Below are positions 49,841 through 59,181 of a stretch of 64,000 bases of DNA, one piece after another (the first letter of the stretch is position 1; each line of letters begins with the position of its first letter). Under the pieces are notes generated by a model that was not told the DNA's origin, ran no database searches, and saw only the letters and a list, made by a program, of their open reading frames with translations. The stretch comes from an uncultured Flavonifractor sp. GTDB lineage: Bacteria; Bacillota; Clostridia; Oscillospirales; Oscillospiraceae. The position numbers and the translations under genes are program-made. The stretch is from positions 1-64,000 of the forward strand of contig CANAAV010000013.1 of NCBI GenBank assembly GCA_947346365.1, written 5' to 3'.

Positions 49841-51749
49841 ACGGTATCCGTTTTCCGCCGTCGTAGGGCAGGAGCAGGTAAAACGCGCCCTCATCTATAA
49901 CCTGATTGAGCCCCGCATTGGGGGCGTGGTCCTGTGTGGAGAGAAGGGGACGGCAAAGTCCACCATCGTCCGGGCTCTGGCGGAGCTGACGGAGCAGAAG
50001 GTGATCGACCTACCCCTCAGCGTTACCGAGGACATGCTGGTGGGTTCTATCGACTTCGAGCGGGCGGTGAGGGAGGGGGTCCGGACCTTCTCCGGCGGGC
50101 TTCTGGAGCGCGCGGACGGCAATATTCTCTACGTAGACGAGGTGAACCTGTTGCCTGACGGGGTGGTGAACACGCTCATCTGTGCCGCCGCAAGCGGAAG
50201 GAACCTGGTGGAGCGGGAGGGAATCTCTTTCCGGCATGACAGCCGTTTTGTCCTGGTTGGCTCCATGAACCCGGAGGAAGGCAGGCTGCGCCCGCAATTT
50301 TTGGATCGCTTCGGCCTGTACGTAAGTGTGGCCGGAGAACCGGATGTGGAGCGGCGGGCGGAGATCATCCGCCGCCGCATGGCTTATGAGCGGGATCCGG
50401 CGGCCTTCCGCGCCCAATGGGAGGGGGAGAGCGCCGCGCTCAGCAAACGAATCGCCCGGGCAAAAGAGCTGGCGGCGCAAATGGAACTTGACGAACCCGT
50501 TCGCCGCCTGTCCGCCCAGTACGCCGCTCAGGCCGGGGCGGAGGGCAACCGCTGCGAACTGGTGCTGGCCCGCACCGCCGCCGCCGCCGCGGCCTGGGCG
50601 GGCCGGGCGCATATCACCACCGAGGACTTGAAAGAGGCGGCGCTCTATGTTCTGCCCCACCGGAGGCGGGAGGATGCGCCGCCGCCCCAGCCTCCCACTC
50701 CGCCTCAAAAGCAGGAGAAGCAGGACGGACCGGAGGATAACGGCAGTCAGGAAAAGCAGCCTCCGCAGAATGGAGCGCAGACCGCTAAAGACCCGATGCC
50801 TCCGATGAAGGAACAGCCGGGAAACGACGGCGAAGAGCTGGCACCTCCGCCTCCGGCGGAGGTGCCGCAGGGCCCCGCAGATGAGGAGTGGCTGGTAGAG
50901 GGCGAGCAGTTTGCGCTGTTGTCCCTTCTGCCCGTTCCGCCGCGGGACCGAATGCTACGGTGCGGGAGCGGGAGAAGGAGCCGAACCAAAAGCGGTTCAA
51001 ATAAAGGCCGTTACGCCTCCTTTACCGCCTATCCCCTACCCCACCAACGGGATTTGGCGCTGGACGCCACCCTCCGGGCCGCCGCGCCCTATCAGAGCGT
51101 CCGGGACCACTCGGAGTGCGCCGTGGCTTTGACCGATCAGGACCTGCGCTTCAAGGTGCGGGAGGACCACACTGGGGCAACGGTGGTGTTCTGCGTGGAC
51201 GCCAGCGGGTCTATGGGAGCGGGTAAGCGGATGAAGGCGGCCAAGGAGGCCATTTTATCTCTGCTGCTGGACTCCTATCAGAAACGGGACCGGGTGGGGC
51301 TGGTGGCTTTTCGGGGAGAGGGAGCCAAGACGCTGCTGGACATCACCGCCAGCGTAGATCTGGCTGAGAAGCAGCTCCAGCAGCTTCCCACCGGCGGGCG
51401 CACCCCTCTGGCGGCGGGGCTGTACCAGAGCTGGCAGCTTCTCAAAGCCCGGAAACGGAAGGACCCGGAGCTGCTGCCTCTACTGGTGGTGGTTACCGAC
51501 GGACGGGCCAACCGGCCGATGTGGACGGACGACCCGGTGGCGGACGCAATGAAAGCCGCGGCGCTGTTCCGGCAGGAAAAGGTGCGCGCTGTGGTCATCG
51601 ACACAGAGCGGGATTTCATTTCTCTCCACATTGCCGAGCAGACGGCGCAGGCGATGGAAGCGGACTACTATAAAGTGGACGAGCTGAAGGGGGAGCAACT
51701 GCGCTCTATTGTCAAGGGACGAACTGCCTGGATGGGACAAGAGAACTGA
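49833..51749 (+). CDS. ChlD-like chelatase subunit (AAA+ plus VWA)
   Basis: This 638-aa protein joins an N-terminal AAA+ domain (Walker A CGEKGTAKSTIV, Walker B NILYVDEVNLLPDG) to a proline/glutamine-rich linker (about 275-380). A C-terminal von Willebrand A domain follows from about 440, with MIDAS motif VDASGSM and the later TDGRA. ChlD subunits bridge the ATPase ring and the porphyrin-binding subunit. The N-terminal AAA+ domain keeps both Walker motifs, unlike many degenerate ChlD proteins. The ATG giving MNERYPFSA overlaps the ChlI-like gene. Confidence 0.88.
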   Translation: MNERYPFSAVVGQEQVKRALIYNLIEPRIGGVVLCGEKGTAKSTIVRALAELTEQKVIDLPLSVTEDMLVGSIDFERAVREGVRTFSGGLLERADGNILYVDEVNLLPDGVVNTLICAAASGRNLVEREGISFRHDSRFVLVGSMNPEEGRLRPQFLDRFGLYVSVAGEPDVERRAEIIRRRMAYERDPAAFRAQWEGESAALSKRIARAKELAAQMELDEPVRRLSAQYAAQAGAEGNRCELVLARTAAAAAAWAGRAHITTEDLKEAALYVLPHRRREDAPPPQPPTPPQKQEKQDGPEDNGSQEKQPPQNGAQTAKDPMPPMKEQPGNDGEELAPPPPAEVPQGPADEEWLVEGEQFALLSLLPVPPRDRMLRCGSGRRSRTKSGSNKGRYASFTAYPLPHQRDLALDATLRAAAPYQSVRDHSECAVALTDQDLRFKVREDHTGATVVFCVDASGSMGAGKRMKAAKEAILSLLLDSYQKRDRVGLVAFRGEGAKTLLDITASVDLAEKQLQQLPTGGRTPLAAGLYQSWQLLKARKRKDPELLPLLVVVTDGRANRPMWTDDPVADAMKAAALFRQEKVRAVVIDTERDFISLHIAEQTAQAMEADYYKVDELKGEQLRSIVKGRTAWMGQEN

Positions 51750-51760
51750 GGAGGCAGTAA

Positions 51761-51850
51761 ATGCGCATATTGGTAGTTGGAGAATTGCTGCACACAGCCG
51801 CCGTAAAGCAGGCGGATACTTTGACGCACTCAGATTTTTCCGCGTTTTGA
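51761..51850 (+). CDS. 29-codon micro-ORF between chelatase genes
   Basis: A short ORF begins MRILVVGELLHTAAVKQADT and ends HSDFSAF. It has a strong GAGGAGG ribosome binding site 7 nt before the ATG and stops 10 bp before the large chelatase gene. No homology is recognised. It could be a coupled leader for the large gene or a decayed N-terminal fragment; MRILVVGE resembles the start of CobN-type proteins. Confidence 0.45.
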   Translation: MRILVVGELLHTAAVKQADTLTHSDFSAF

Positions 51851-51859
51851 GGACTGATT

Positions 51860-54800
51860 ATGATGAAAATCTTATTCCTGGCAATGAACGAATACCGCCT
51901 GTGGGCCGCCCTCAGGGCAGCGGAGCTTCTAGAGCGCGGGTGGCCTGGCCAATTTGCTCTGCACAGCTATCGAGTGCAGGATATAAATCGTGATCCTGTC
52001 CTGGAAAACCGTCTTATGGAAGATGAGAACTGGGCGGATTTTGTCATTGTGTCCGCGTATGGTTCGATTCAGGCATTGAACTGCTTTTCCCGGCTATGGC
52101 CCAGGCTGGCGGGGCGCAAGCCTGTATTTTTCACGACTACAATGGCGGACGAATTTGCGGAATTGGCCCCCAATCTGGGGATATCCCTTTCGGTCTGCGC
52201 CCAACTGGACGCCTATTATCAGTCCGGGTTGCCGGAGGACCTGGCTCAACTGGCGCTCTGCGCCGCCAACGCCTGCTTTGACGGACGCTATCCGCTTCAG
52301 CCGCCTCATCCCCCGCGGGGGCAGGGCGTCTATACCGGACAGGGCTTCCTGCCGCCGGATGCGGAGGACGCTTATAAAGAGCAAATGGAGAGAGAAACAT
52401 GCCCGGTCATCGGGGTGATCGTCCACGACCACTATGCCAAGACCCGGAATTTGGCCCATGTAGACGCGCTGCTGGCAGCTATTGAAGCGCGGGGCTGCGT
52501 TCCCTACGCCATTGCGGATTCCTTTGCCGCCGACCCGGAGGAAAAGACAGGCCTGACGTACCGGATGGAACGGAGTTACCGCCGCCCGGACGGAACGCCT
52601 ATCCCCACGGCGCTGGTGGTTACATACGGCTTTTCCATCACCACCCTGTCCGGACGGGTGTTCCGGGCGGGACAGCCGCCCCGCAGCGTCTTTGAGGACT
52701 GGGGACTGCCGGTGATCCAGGCCCTCACCACCTATTCCAGCCTGGAAGAATACCGCCGGGATATCCGCGGGCTGGACTTGGTCAGTCTGCCCATGTGCAT
52801 CTATCAGCCTGAATTTGACGGGCAGCTCATCTCCGTTCCTATTGCCGTCACAGAGCGCGGCGAACAGGGGCGGAACATGCTGCGCCCCCTGCCTGACCGG
52901 GTAGAGCGGATCGCGGAAATGGCCTGCCGTTGGGGAACGCTGCGCCGGAAGCCCATGTCCGAAAAGAAAATTGCAGTCATCCTCCACAATATGCCCCCCA
53001 GAAACGACACCATCGGCTCCGCCCACGGCCTGGACACGCCGGAGACGGTATACCGGGTAGTGCGGGCCATGGAGGAGCGGGGATTGAAGCTGGCGCGGCG
53101 TTTTTCCAGCGGGGCGGAGATTATCGGCGAGGTGCGCAGCGCCGTCACCAACGACACCCGGTGGCTCCCTGCCGGGACTATGGCAGAGAGGGCGGCCGCT
53201 GCGGTGGACCAGGACCTGTACCGGCGCTGGTTCGGCCGGCTGAACCCAGAAACCCAAAAACAAATGGAGGACAGCTGGGGCCCCCCTCCCGGCACGGTGA
53301 TGACGGCGGATGGAAAAATTGCCATCACCGGCATCCTGAACGGGAATCTGTTTATCGGACTCCAGCCCCTGCGCGCCGCGCTGGAGCTGGCGGAGGAGCT
53401 CTATCACAGCACGGACGCCACGCCGCCTCACTCCTATCTGGCCTTCTACCGCTGGATAGACGAGGTGTTCGGCGCTGACGCGGTGATCCACGTGGGCACC
53501 CATGGTACGCTGGAATGGCTTCCGGGAAAGGAGACCGGCCTGTCCTCTGGGTGCTTTGGGGATATCTGCATTGGCGGCGTTCCCCATCTGTACCTCTATA
53601 TCATCGACATACCGGGTGAGGGCATGCAGGCCAAGCGGCGCTCTTATGCCTGTATCGTGGATCATCTGATCCCTTCTATGGACGAGTCTGACGCTTACGG
53701 CGGACTGAAGGACCTGGACGAGGCCATTGAGGACTTCTACCACGCCAAGCTCTCCCGTCCCGCCCAGCTTCCCGCCCTGGCAGAGCGCATTTTCTCTTTG
53801 GCAGAGGAGCTGGAGCTCACCCGGGACCTGAAAACAGACCGGGAATCCCTGGCGGCTGATCCGGAGGCGGGGATTGCCCGGCTCCATGAGTGGGTCAGCA
53901 CCCTCAAGACCTCTCTGGTGCGGGACGGCTTCCACATTTTTGGCCAGCCTCCGGAGGGAAAACTGCTGGATCAGCTGGCCCGCGCTCTGGTGCGGATCCC
54001 AAACGGAACCGTTCCGGCCTTAAACGACAGCATTCTCACCGCCCAGGGCTGGGATCCGGAGGAACTGCGGCAGGAGCCGCAGCGGCTTCTCCCGGACGGG
54101 CGCACCGCCCGGCGGGAGCTGGAGGAGGCGGCGGAGACCGCCCGGCGCATATTTAGCCGCCTGTCCGCCGCAAGCTACGACCCGTCCGACGCAGGGTCTG
54201 CCCTGTCCGGCGAAGGGTTTTCCGGAGATACCGGCCCCCTGGAGCGCGTGCTGGACTACGTGTGCCGTGAGGTGGTCCCCAGGCTGCGGCAGACCACCGA
54301 CGAGATGAAGCTGCTGCTGGACGGTTTGGATGGGAAATTTGTCCCGCCGCTGCCCGGCGGGAGCCCCACCCGGGGAAATGTCCACATCCTGCCTACAGGC
54401 AGGAATTTCTACGCCATCGACCCAGCCGCCGTTCCCAGCCGGGGAGCCTGGCGTATCGGGCAGACCTTGGCGGACCAGGCAATCCGGACCTATCGGGAGC
54501 AAAAGGATGGAAGGTGGCCGGAAAGCGTGGCGCTGGTGGTCTACTCCGACGCCTGCATGAAAACCCACGGCGAGGATATCGCCGAGGCGCTTTCCCTTAT
54601 GGGCGTCCGCCCCATCTATTTGGGACAGAGCAACAAAGTAGTCGGGGTGGAGCCCATCCCTCTGGCAGAGCTGAGCCGGCCCAGGATTGACGTGGTGCTG
54701 CGCATCAGCGGGCTGTTTCGGGACGCTTTCCCCAATGTGGTGGAGCTGGTGGGCCGGGCGGCGGTGTCGGTGGCCGCGCTGGACGAGTCCCCGGAGGATA

Positions 54801-55618
54801 ACTATGTGAAAAAACACACGGACCAGGAGATGGTCCGGCTGACGGCGGAGGGGCTGGACGAAAATACGGCGGCGGACCAGGCCGCCCTGCGGGTGTTCGG
54901 CTGTCCGCCGGGAAGCTATGGCGCAGGGGTCTCAAAGGCGATCCACAGCCGGAATTGGGAGAGCTGGGAGGACCTGGCGCAGGTTTACACCCTGTGGAGC
55001 GCCCATGGCTACAGCGCTAAATTTTATGGGCAGGCTATGCCGGATTTATTCCGCTCCCGGCTGTCCACCGTGGGAATCACCGTGAAAAACCAGTCCGACC
55101 TGGAGATTGATATGCTGGATAGCGATGATTTTTACAGCTATCACGGCGGGCTTGTGGCCTGCGTACGCGCCAGCAGCGGCGAACAGCCCATTGCTTTGGC
55201 GGGGCAGACGGCCGATCCTGAACGTCCGGAGACGTGTACTGTGGAGCGGGAACTGGCCCGCGTGATGCGCAGCCGTATTCTCAATCCGAAGTGGCTGGCG
55301 GGGCTGAAGCGCCACGGCTATAGGGGAGCGCAGGAGATATCCACGACCTTCGACACACTGTTTGGGTGGGATGCCTCGGCAGGGGTCGGGGAGAAGTGGA
55401 TGTATGACGGTATGGCCCGTCAGTTCCTTCTGGATGAGGAGACGCGTAAATGGATGGAGGAGGTCAACGACGCCGCAGTCCACCAGATGAGCGAACGGCT
55501 GCTGGAGGCCCATCAGCGTGGAATGTGGCAGGCGGACGAGGAGATGCTCCAGGCGGTGCGGCGCATTTACATGAACGCAGAAGGACTCATGGAGGACAGC
55601 GTTTCGTCAAACGGTTGA
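51860..55618 (+). CDS. cobN: CobN-like large chelatase subunit
   Basis: This 1252-aa protein is of the CobN/ChlH/BchH class, which holds the tetrapyrrole and inserts the metal, and its length is typical. Family blocks include the N-terminal MKILFLAMNEYRLW, IHVGTHGTLEWLPGKETGLS near residue 545, PHLYLYIIDIPGEGMQAKRR and SPEDNYVKKHTDQEM. With ChlI- and ChlD-like genes directly upstream, the three form a class I ATP-dependent chelatase. The control by a cobalamin riboswitch favours cobalt and a corrin substrate; related proteins can also act in reverse on heme. Which direction and metal apply here is not settled. The ATG ATG start has a second methionine as alternative. Confidence 0.9.
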   Translation: MMKILFLAMNEYRLWAALRAAELLERGWPGQFALHSYRVQDINRDPVLENRLMEDENWADFVIVSAYGSIQALNCFSRLWPRLAGRKPVFFTTTMADEFAELAPNLGISLSVCAQLDAYYQSGLPEDLAQLALCAANACFDGRYPLQPPHPPRGQGVYTGQGFLPPDAEDAYKEQMERETCPVIGVIVHDHYAKTRNLAHVDALLAAIEARGCVPYAIADSFAADPEEKTGLTYRMERSYRRPDGTPIPTALVVTYGFSITTLSGRVFRAGQPPRSVFEDWGLPVIQALTTYSSLEEYRRDIRGLDLVSLPMCIYQPEFDGQLISVPIAVTERGEQGRNMLRPLPDRVERIAEMACRWGTLRRKPMSEKKIAVILHNMPPRNDTIGSAHGLDTPETVYRVVRAMEERGLKLARRFSSGAEIIGEVRSAVTNDTRWLPAGTMAERAAAAVDQDLYRRWFGRLNPETQKQMEDSWGPPPGTVMTADGKIAITGILNGNLFIGLQPLRAALELAEELYHSTDATPPHSYLAFYRWIDEVFGADAVIHVGTHGTLEWLPGKETGLSSGCFGDICIGGVPHLYLYIIDIPGEGMQAKRRSYACIVDHLIPSMDESDAYGGLKDLDEAIEDFYHAKLSRPAQLPALAERIFSLAEELELTRDLKTDRESLAADPEAGIARLHEWVSTLKTSLVRDGFHIFGQPPEGKLLDQLARALVRIPNGTVPALNDSILTAQGWDPEELRQEPQRLLPDGRTARRELEEAAETARRIFSRLSAASYDPSDAGSALSGEGFSGDTGPLERVLDYVCREVVPRLRQTTDEMKLLLDGLDGKFVPPLPGGSPTRGNVHILPTGRNFYAIDPAAVPSRGAWRIGQTLADQAIRTYREQKDGRWPESVALVVYSDACMKTHGEDIAEALSLMGVRPIYLGQSNKVVGVEPIPLAELSRPRIDVVLRISGLFRDAFPNVVELVGRAAVSVAALDESPEDNYVKKHTDQEMVRLTAEGLDENTAADQAALRVFGCPPGSYGAGVSKAIHSRNWESWEDLAQVYTLWSAHGYSAKFYGQAMPDLFRSRLSTVGITVKNQSDLEIDMLDSDDFYSYHGGLVACVRASSGEQPIALAGQTADPERPETCTVERELARVMRSRILNPKWLAGLKRHGYRGAQEISTTFDTLFGWDASAGVGEKWMYDGMARQFLLDEETRKWMEEVNDAAVHQMSERLLEAHQRGMWQADEEMLQAVRRIYMNAEGLMEDSVSSNG

Positions 55619-55674
55619 AGCGCGTGGATCGATATACGCTTTAAATATATCAAAGGATGTAAGGAGAGATCGCA

Positions 55675-56889
55675 ATGAAAAAGAAATGGAACCGGCTGGC
55701 TGCCACGCTGCTGGCCCTGACTATGCTGCTGGCCCTGGCCGCCTGCGGACAGAGCGGCACGGCTTCTACGGGGCAACCCACGCCCGCGCCTGTGTCCCAG
55801 GCGCCGGAGACTCCCGCGCCTACCAGCAGCCAGCCCGACCCAGACGACCTGACCGTAGTGCGCAGTATGCAGCTGCAATACGCCGGCAACTTTGCGGTGG
55901 ACTATTGTGCCAACGGCTGCAAAATCATCACCGACGGCGGCGATCAGAAATTCCTGTGGGTGCCCGACGGGGCTCCGGTCCCCCCGGATACCGGAGGTAT
56001 GACTGTGCTCCAGGCCCCGCTGACCAAGCTGGGCTGTTTCTCCACCACCCATGCCACCCTGTTCCACGCCATCGGGGCTCTGGATAAGATCAACCTGGTC
56101 ACCACCGCCCAGGACAAGTGGTACATTGAGGAAGTGGCCCAGCAGATCGCCGACGGCAGGACCATATTTGTAGGCAAGAACTCCGAGCCGGATTACGAGC
56201 TCATCAGCGCCGCCGCCCCTCAGATCATCCTGATCTCCACCAATACCCTCCACGGCAGCGACGAGGTACTGGCCAAGCTGGATGAGTTGGGCATCCCCTA
56301 TATCGCCGACAGCCAGCACCTGGAGAACCACCCCCTGGGCCGGGTGGAATGGGTGAAGTTGGTAGGCGCTCTCTTGGACATGGAAGAGGAGGCCGACGCC
56401 TATTTCAACGACGCGGTGGCCAAGGTAAACGCCGTGGTGGAGCAGGTGAAGGGCGAGAGCGCCCATCCCACCATTATGCAGACTTACATTTTCAAGGGCA
56501 CGGTATATGTCCGCAACGGCGGCGACTACGTAAACAAGATGCTGGAGCTGGCCGGCGGCACATATCCCTTCGCAGAACTGGAGCCCGACAAGGGCGGCAA
56601 CACCAAAATGACGGTGGAGGAGTTCTATAAGGACGCGGTGGACACCGAGATTCTCATTTACGACAACACCAGCGACGTCAGCGTCTCCACTGTGGCGGAC
56701 ATTCTGGCCAACGGCGACTATCTGGCAGATATGAGAGCGGTTAAAGAGGGAAATGTCTGGGGCATCAATAAAAATTACTGGCAGTCTGCCGATGATGTGG
56801 CCACCATGATTGAGGACATCGCCACGATTATCTATCATCCGGAAAACGCGGACAGCCTGTACTATTTCTATAAGCTGCCCGCTGAATAA
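55675..56889 (+). CDS. BtuF-like periplasmic-binding lipoprotein
   Basis: This 404-aa lipoprotein belongs to the iron-siderophore/vitamin B12 binding family. The signal peptide ends with the lipobox LALAACG, followed by a Pro/Thr/Ser-rich linker. The two-lobed fold comes next, with the long inter-lobe helix at about 230-255 (EWVKLVGALLDMEEEADAYF). It feeds the FecCD permease and ATPase downstream. It is 56 bp after the chelatase gene. Confidence 0.9.
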   Translation: MKKKWNRLAATLLALTMLLALAACGQSGTASTGQPTPAPVSQAPETPAPTSSQPDPDDLTVVRSMQLQYAGNFAVDYCANGCKIITDGGDQKFLWVPDGAPVPPDTGGMTVLQAPLTKLGCFSTTHATLFHAIGALDKINLVTTAQDKWYIEEVAQQIADGRTIFVGKNSEPDYELISAAAPQIILISTNTLHGSDEVLAKLDELGIPYIADSQHLENHPLGRVEWVKLVGALLDMEEEADAYFNDAVAKVNAVVEQVKGESAHPTIMQTYIFKGTVYVRNGGDYVNKMLELAGGTYPFAELEPDKGGNTKMTVEEFYKDAVDTEILIYDNTSDVSVSTVADILANGDYLADMRAVKEGNVWGINKNYWQSADDVATMIEDIATIIYHPENADSLYYFYKLPAE

Positions 56890-56971
56890 AACTGGCGGGG
56901 GTCCGGCTCTGCCGGACCCCCGCAGCCGGGAGACCAGCCGCGGGGAGGGAGAAAGGAGAGAGGATGCGGCG

Positions 56972-57985
56972 ATGAAAAAACACGTGCGCTATGCGGGAGG
57001 CTTTGTGGTTTTGGCTGTCCTGATGGCGGTAATGCTCTATTGGAACGTCAACACCGGGTCGGTCCATCTGAGCCTGAAACGGATTGCGCAGCTGCTCCGC
57101 TTCGGCAACGACGGGAGCCTGGAGGGAAACATTCTCTGGAAAATCCGCCTGTCCCGGATGCTGGGCACGGTGGTGCTGGGGGGCGGGCTGTCCATTGCGG
57201 GCTTTCTGCTCCAGACCTTCTTTAAAAACCCCATAGCCGGCCCCTTCGTGCTGGGTATTTCCTCCGGCTCCCGGCTGTTTGTGGGCTTTTTTATGCTGGC
57301 GACGGCTCCAATCGCCATGGGGAACTTTTCCCCCTATGCCATCTTTATCGCCGCCTTTGCGGGGGCCCTGCTGTCCATGGCGCTGGTGCTGGCGGTGTCC
57401 AGCCGGGTGCAGAATCTGGCCATGCTGCTGGTGATCGGCATGATGATTGGCTACATCTGCGATGCGGGCACCAACTTCATGATCACCTTTGCCGAGAGCA
57501 ACCAGCTGCGCAACTTCACTATCTGGTCCATGGGCAGCTTCTCCGGTATCACCTGGCCCACTCTGGCGGCGACCGCAGTCATCACACTGCCCACGGTGGC
57601 GGTGGTGTTTTTCCTGTCTAAACCTCTGGAAGCCTATCTTTTAGGAGAAAACTATGCCAAAAGCATGGGGGTGAATATCAGGAACTTCCGGCTGGCCCTC
57701 ATCATCCTGTCCAGCGTGCTGGCGGCCTGCGTGGTGGCCTTCGCCGGTCCCATCTCTTTTGTAGGCATTGCGGTGCCCCACATTACCCGTCTGCTGTTCA
57801 AAACCTCCCGGCCTATGGTGCTCATACCGGCCACCTTCCTCACAGGCGGCGTGTTCTGCCTGCTGTGCGATCTCATTGCCCGCACTGCGTTCGCGCCCGT
57901 GGAGCTGAGCATCAGCACGGTGACGTCAGTGCTGGGCGCGCCGGTGGTGATCTGGCTGATGATCAAGCGGAGGAAGGGCGCATGA
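56972..57985 (+). CDS. FecCD/BtuC-type ABC transporter permease
   Basis: This 337-aa polytopic protein has about ten helices and the FecCD signature blocks: RLSRMLGTVVLGGGLSIAGF, NPIAGPFVLGISSGSRLF, VAFAGPISFVGIAVPHITRL and the Gly-rich LGAPVVIWLM C terminus. It forms the homodimeric channel of a BtuCD-F-like importer. The ATG is preceded by AAGGAG at a somewhat long spacing. Its stop overlaps the ATPase start in ATGA. Confidence 0.92.
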   Translation: MKKHVRYAGGFVVLAVLMAVMLYWNVNTGSVHLSLKRIAQLLRFGNDGSLEGNILWKIRLSRMLGTVVLGGGLSIAGFLLQTFFKNPIAGPFVLGISSGSRLFVGFFMLATAPIAMGNFSPYAIFIAAFAGALLSMALVLAVSSRVQNLAMLLVIGMMIGYICDAGTNFMITFAESNQLRNFTIWSMGSFSGITWPTLAATAVITLPTVAVVFFLSKPLEAYLLGENYAKSMGVNIRNFRLALIILSSVLAACVVAFAGPISFVGIAVPHITRLLFKTSRPMVLIPATFLTGGVFCLLCDLIARTAFAPVELSISTVTSVLGAPVVIWLMIKRRKGA

Positions 57986-59181
57986 TGTATTTTGAGACAA
58001 AGGATCTGTCGGTGGGCTACAACGGCAGGCCGCTGATTGAACATATCGACATCGGCATACACAAGGGAGGCATTCTGTGCCTCATCGGGCCCAACGGTTC
58101 GGGAAAATCCACCATTTTGCGCAGTATTACCCGCCACCTGGCCAAGCTGGGCGGCGTGGTGACGATTGACGGCAAGGATCTAAGCGGGATGAACAACCGG
58201 GAAATGGCAAAACAGGTGTCGGTGGTGCTCACCGACCGGGTGGACCCGGAGCTGCTGACCTGTTGGGAGGTGGTGTCCGCCGGGCGTTATCCTTATACGA
58301 ACCATTTTGGCAGGCTGTCCGAGGAGGATGAGGCCGTCGTCGCCCAGTCCATGGAGCAGGTCAACGCCTTGGAGCTGCGGGACCGCCGCTTTTCTCAACT
58401 CAGCGACGGGCAGAAGCAGCGGATTCTGCTGGCGCGGGCCCTGTGCCAGCAGCCGGAGGTGATGGTGCTGGACGAACCCACCAGCTACCTGGATATCCGC
58501 CACAAGATCGAGCTGCTGAGCATCCTGCGGGAGCTGGCGGTGAAGCGGCAGCTGAGCGTGGTGCTCTCCCTCCACGAGGTAGATCTGGCGGTGAAGCTGG
58601 CCGATGTGGTGGTGCTGGTGAAGGGAAGCGCCATCTTTCGCTGCGGCGCGCCGGAGGATGTGCTGGATGAGGAGACGCTCCGGACCCTGTACGATATCCA
58701 CGATGGTACGTTCGACCTGCTGCTGGGCAGCGTGGAGCTGTGCGGGGCGGCGGGAGAGAGCCGGGTATTTGTGGTGCCCGGAGCGGGGCGGGGCGCTCCC
58801 TGCTTCCGCAGCCTGCAAAAGCGCGGCATCCCCTTTTCCGCGGGCATCCTTCAGCCCGGCGACGTGGACAGCGCGGTAGCGCGAACTCTGGCGGCGCGAA
58901 CCTTTGAGTCAGAGCCGTTTTCTCCACCCTCCGGCCAGGTCATAAAGTCCGCTCTGGCGGCGGTGCGGACGGCCCGGTGTGTGGTGGACGCCGGATCCCC
59001 GCTGGGGCCCTATAACCGGGAGAACCTGACTCTGCTGCAAGAGGCGGATAAAGCGGGCGTGCCGGCGCTTTGCCTGCGGGCAAAGCCGCCGGAGGGCTTG
59101 GGGGCCGTCCGGTGTTTTGACACGGTAAGGGAACTGATGGACGCGGCGGCGGAGCTGTGCCCGGCGCGGGAAAAGAAATGA
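57982..59181 (+). CDS. BtuD-like ABC transporter ATPase with extra C-terminal domain
   Basis: This 399-aa protein energises the FecCD permease. The ABC domain (about 1-255) has Walker A GPNGSGKST, signature LSDGQKQR (Gly replaced by Asp in the second position), Walker B VMVLDEPTSYLD and H-loop LHEVD. The last 140 residues (from VFVVPGAGRGAPCF) form a separate domain with GILQPGDVDSAVARTLA and PPSGQ. A similar C-terminal extension is known to me from BtuD-like ATPases linked to corrinoid uptake in archaea and clostridia (moderately sure). The gene is coupled to its neighbours by overlapping start and stop codons on both sides. Confidence 0.88.
   Translation: MMYFETKDLSVGYNGRPLIEHIDIGIHKGGILCLIGPNGSGKSTILRSITRHLAKLGGVVTIDGKDLSGMNNREMAKQVSVVLTDRVDPELLTCWEVVSAGRYPYTNHFGRLSEEDEAVVAQSMEQVNALELRDRRFSQLSDGQKQRILLARALCQQPEVMVLDEPTSYLDIRHKIELLSILRELAVKRQLSVVLSLHEVDLAVKLADVVVLVKGSAIFRCGAPEDVLDEETLRTLYDIHDGTFDLLLGSVELCGAAGESRVFVVPGAGRGAPCFRSLQKRGIPFSAGILQPGDVDSAVARTLAARTFESEPFSPPSGQVIKSALAAVRTARCVVDAGSPLGPYNRENLTLLQEADKAGVPALCLRAKPPEGLGAVRCFDTVRELMDAAAELCPAREKK

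Noticed and set aside
52094..53935. 613-aa minus-strand ORF opposite the CobN-like gene
   Set aside because: It is an antisense shadow with no domain features; the plus frame matches CobN over its full length.
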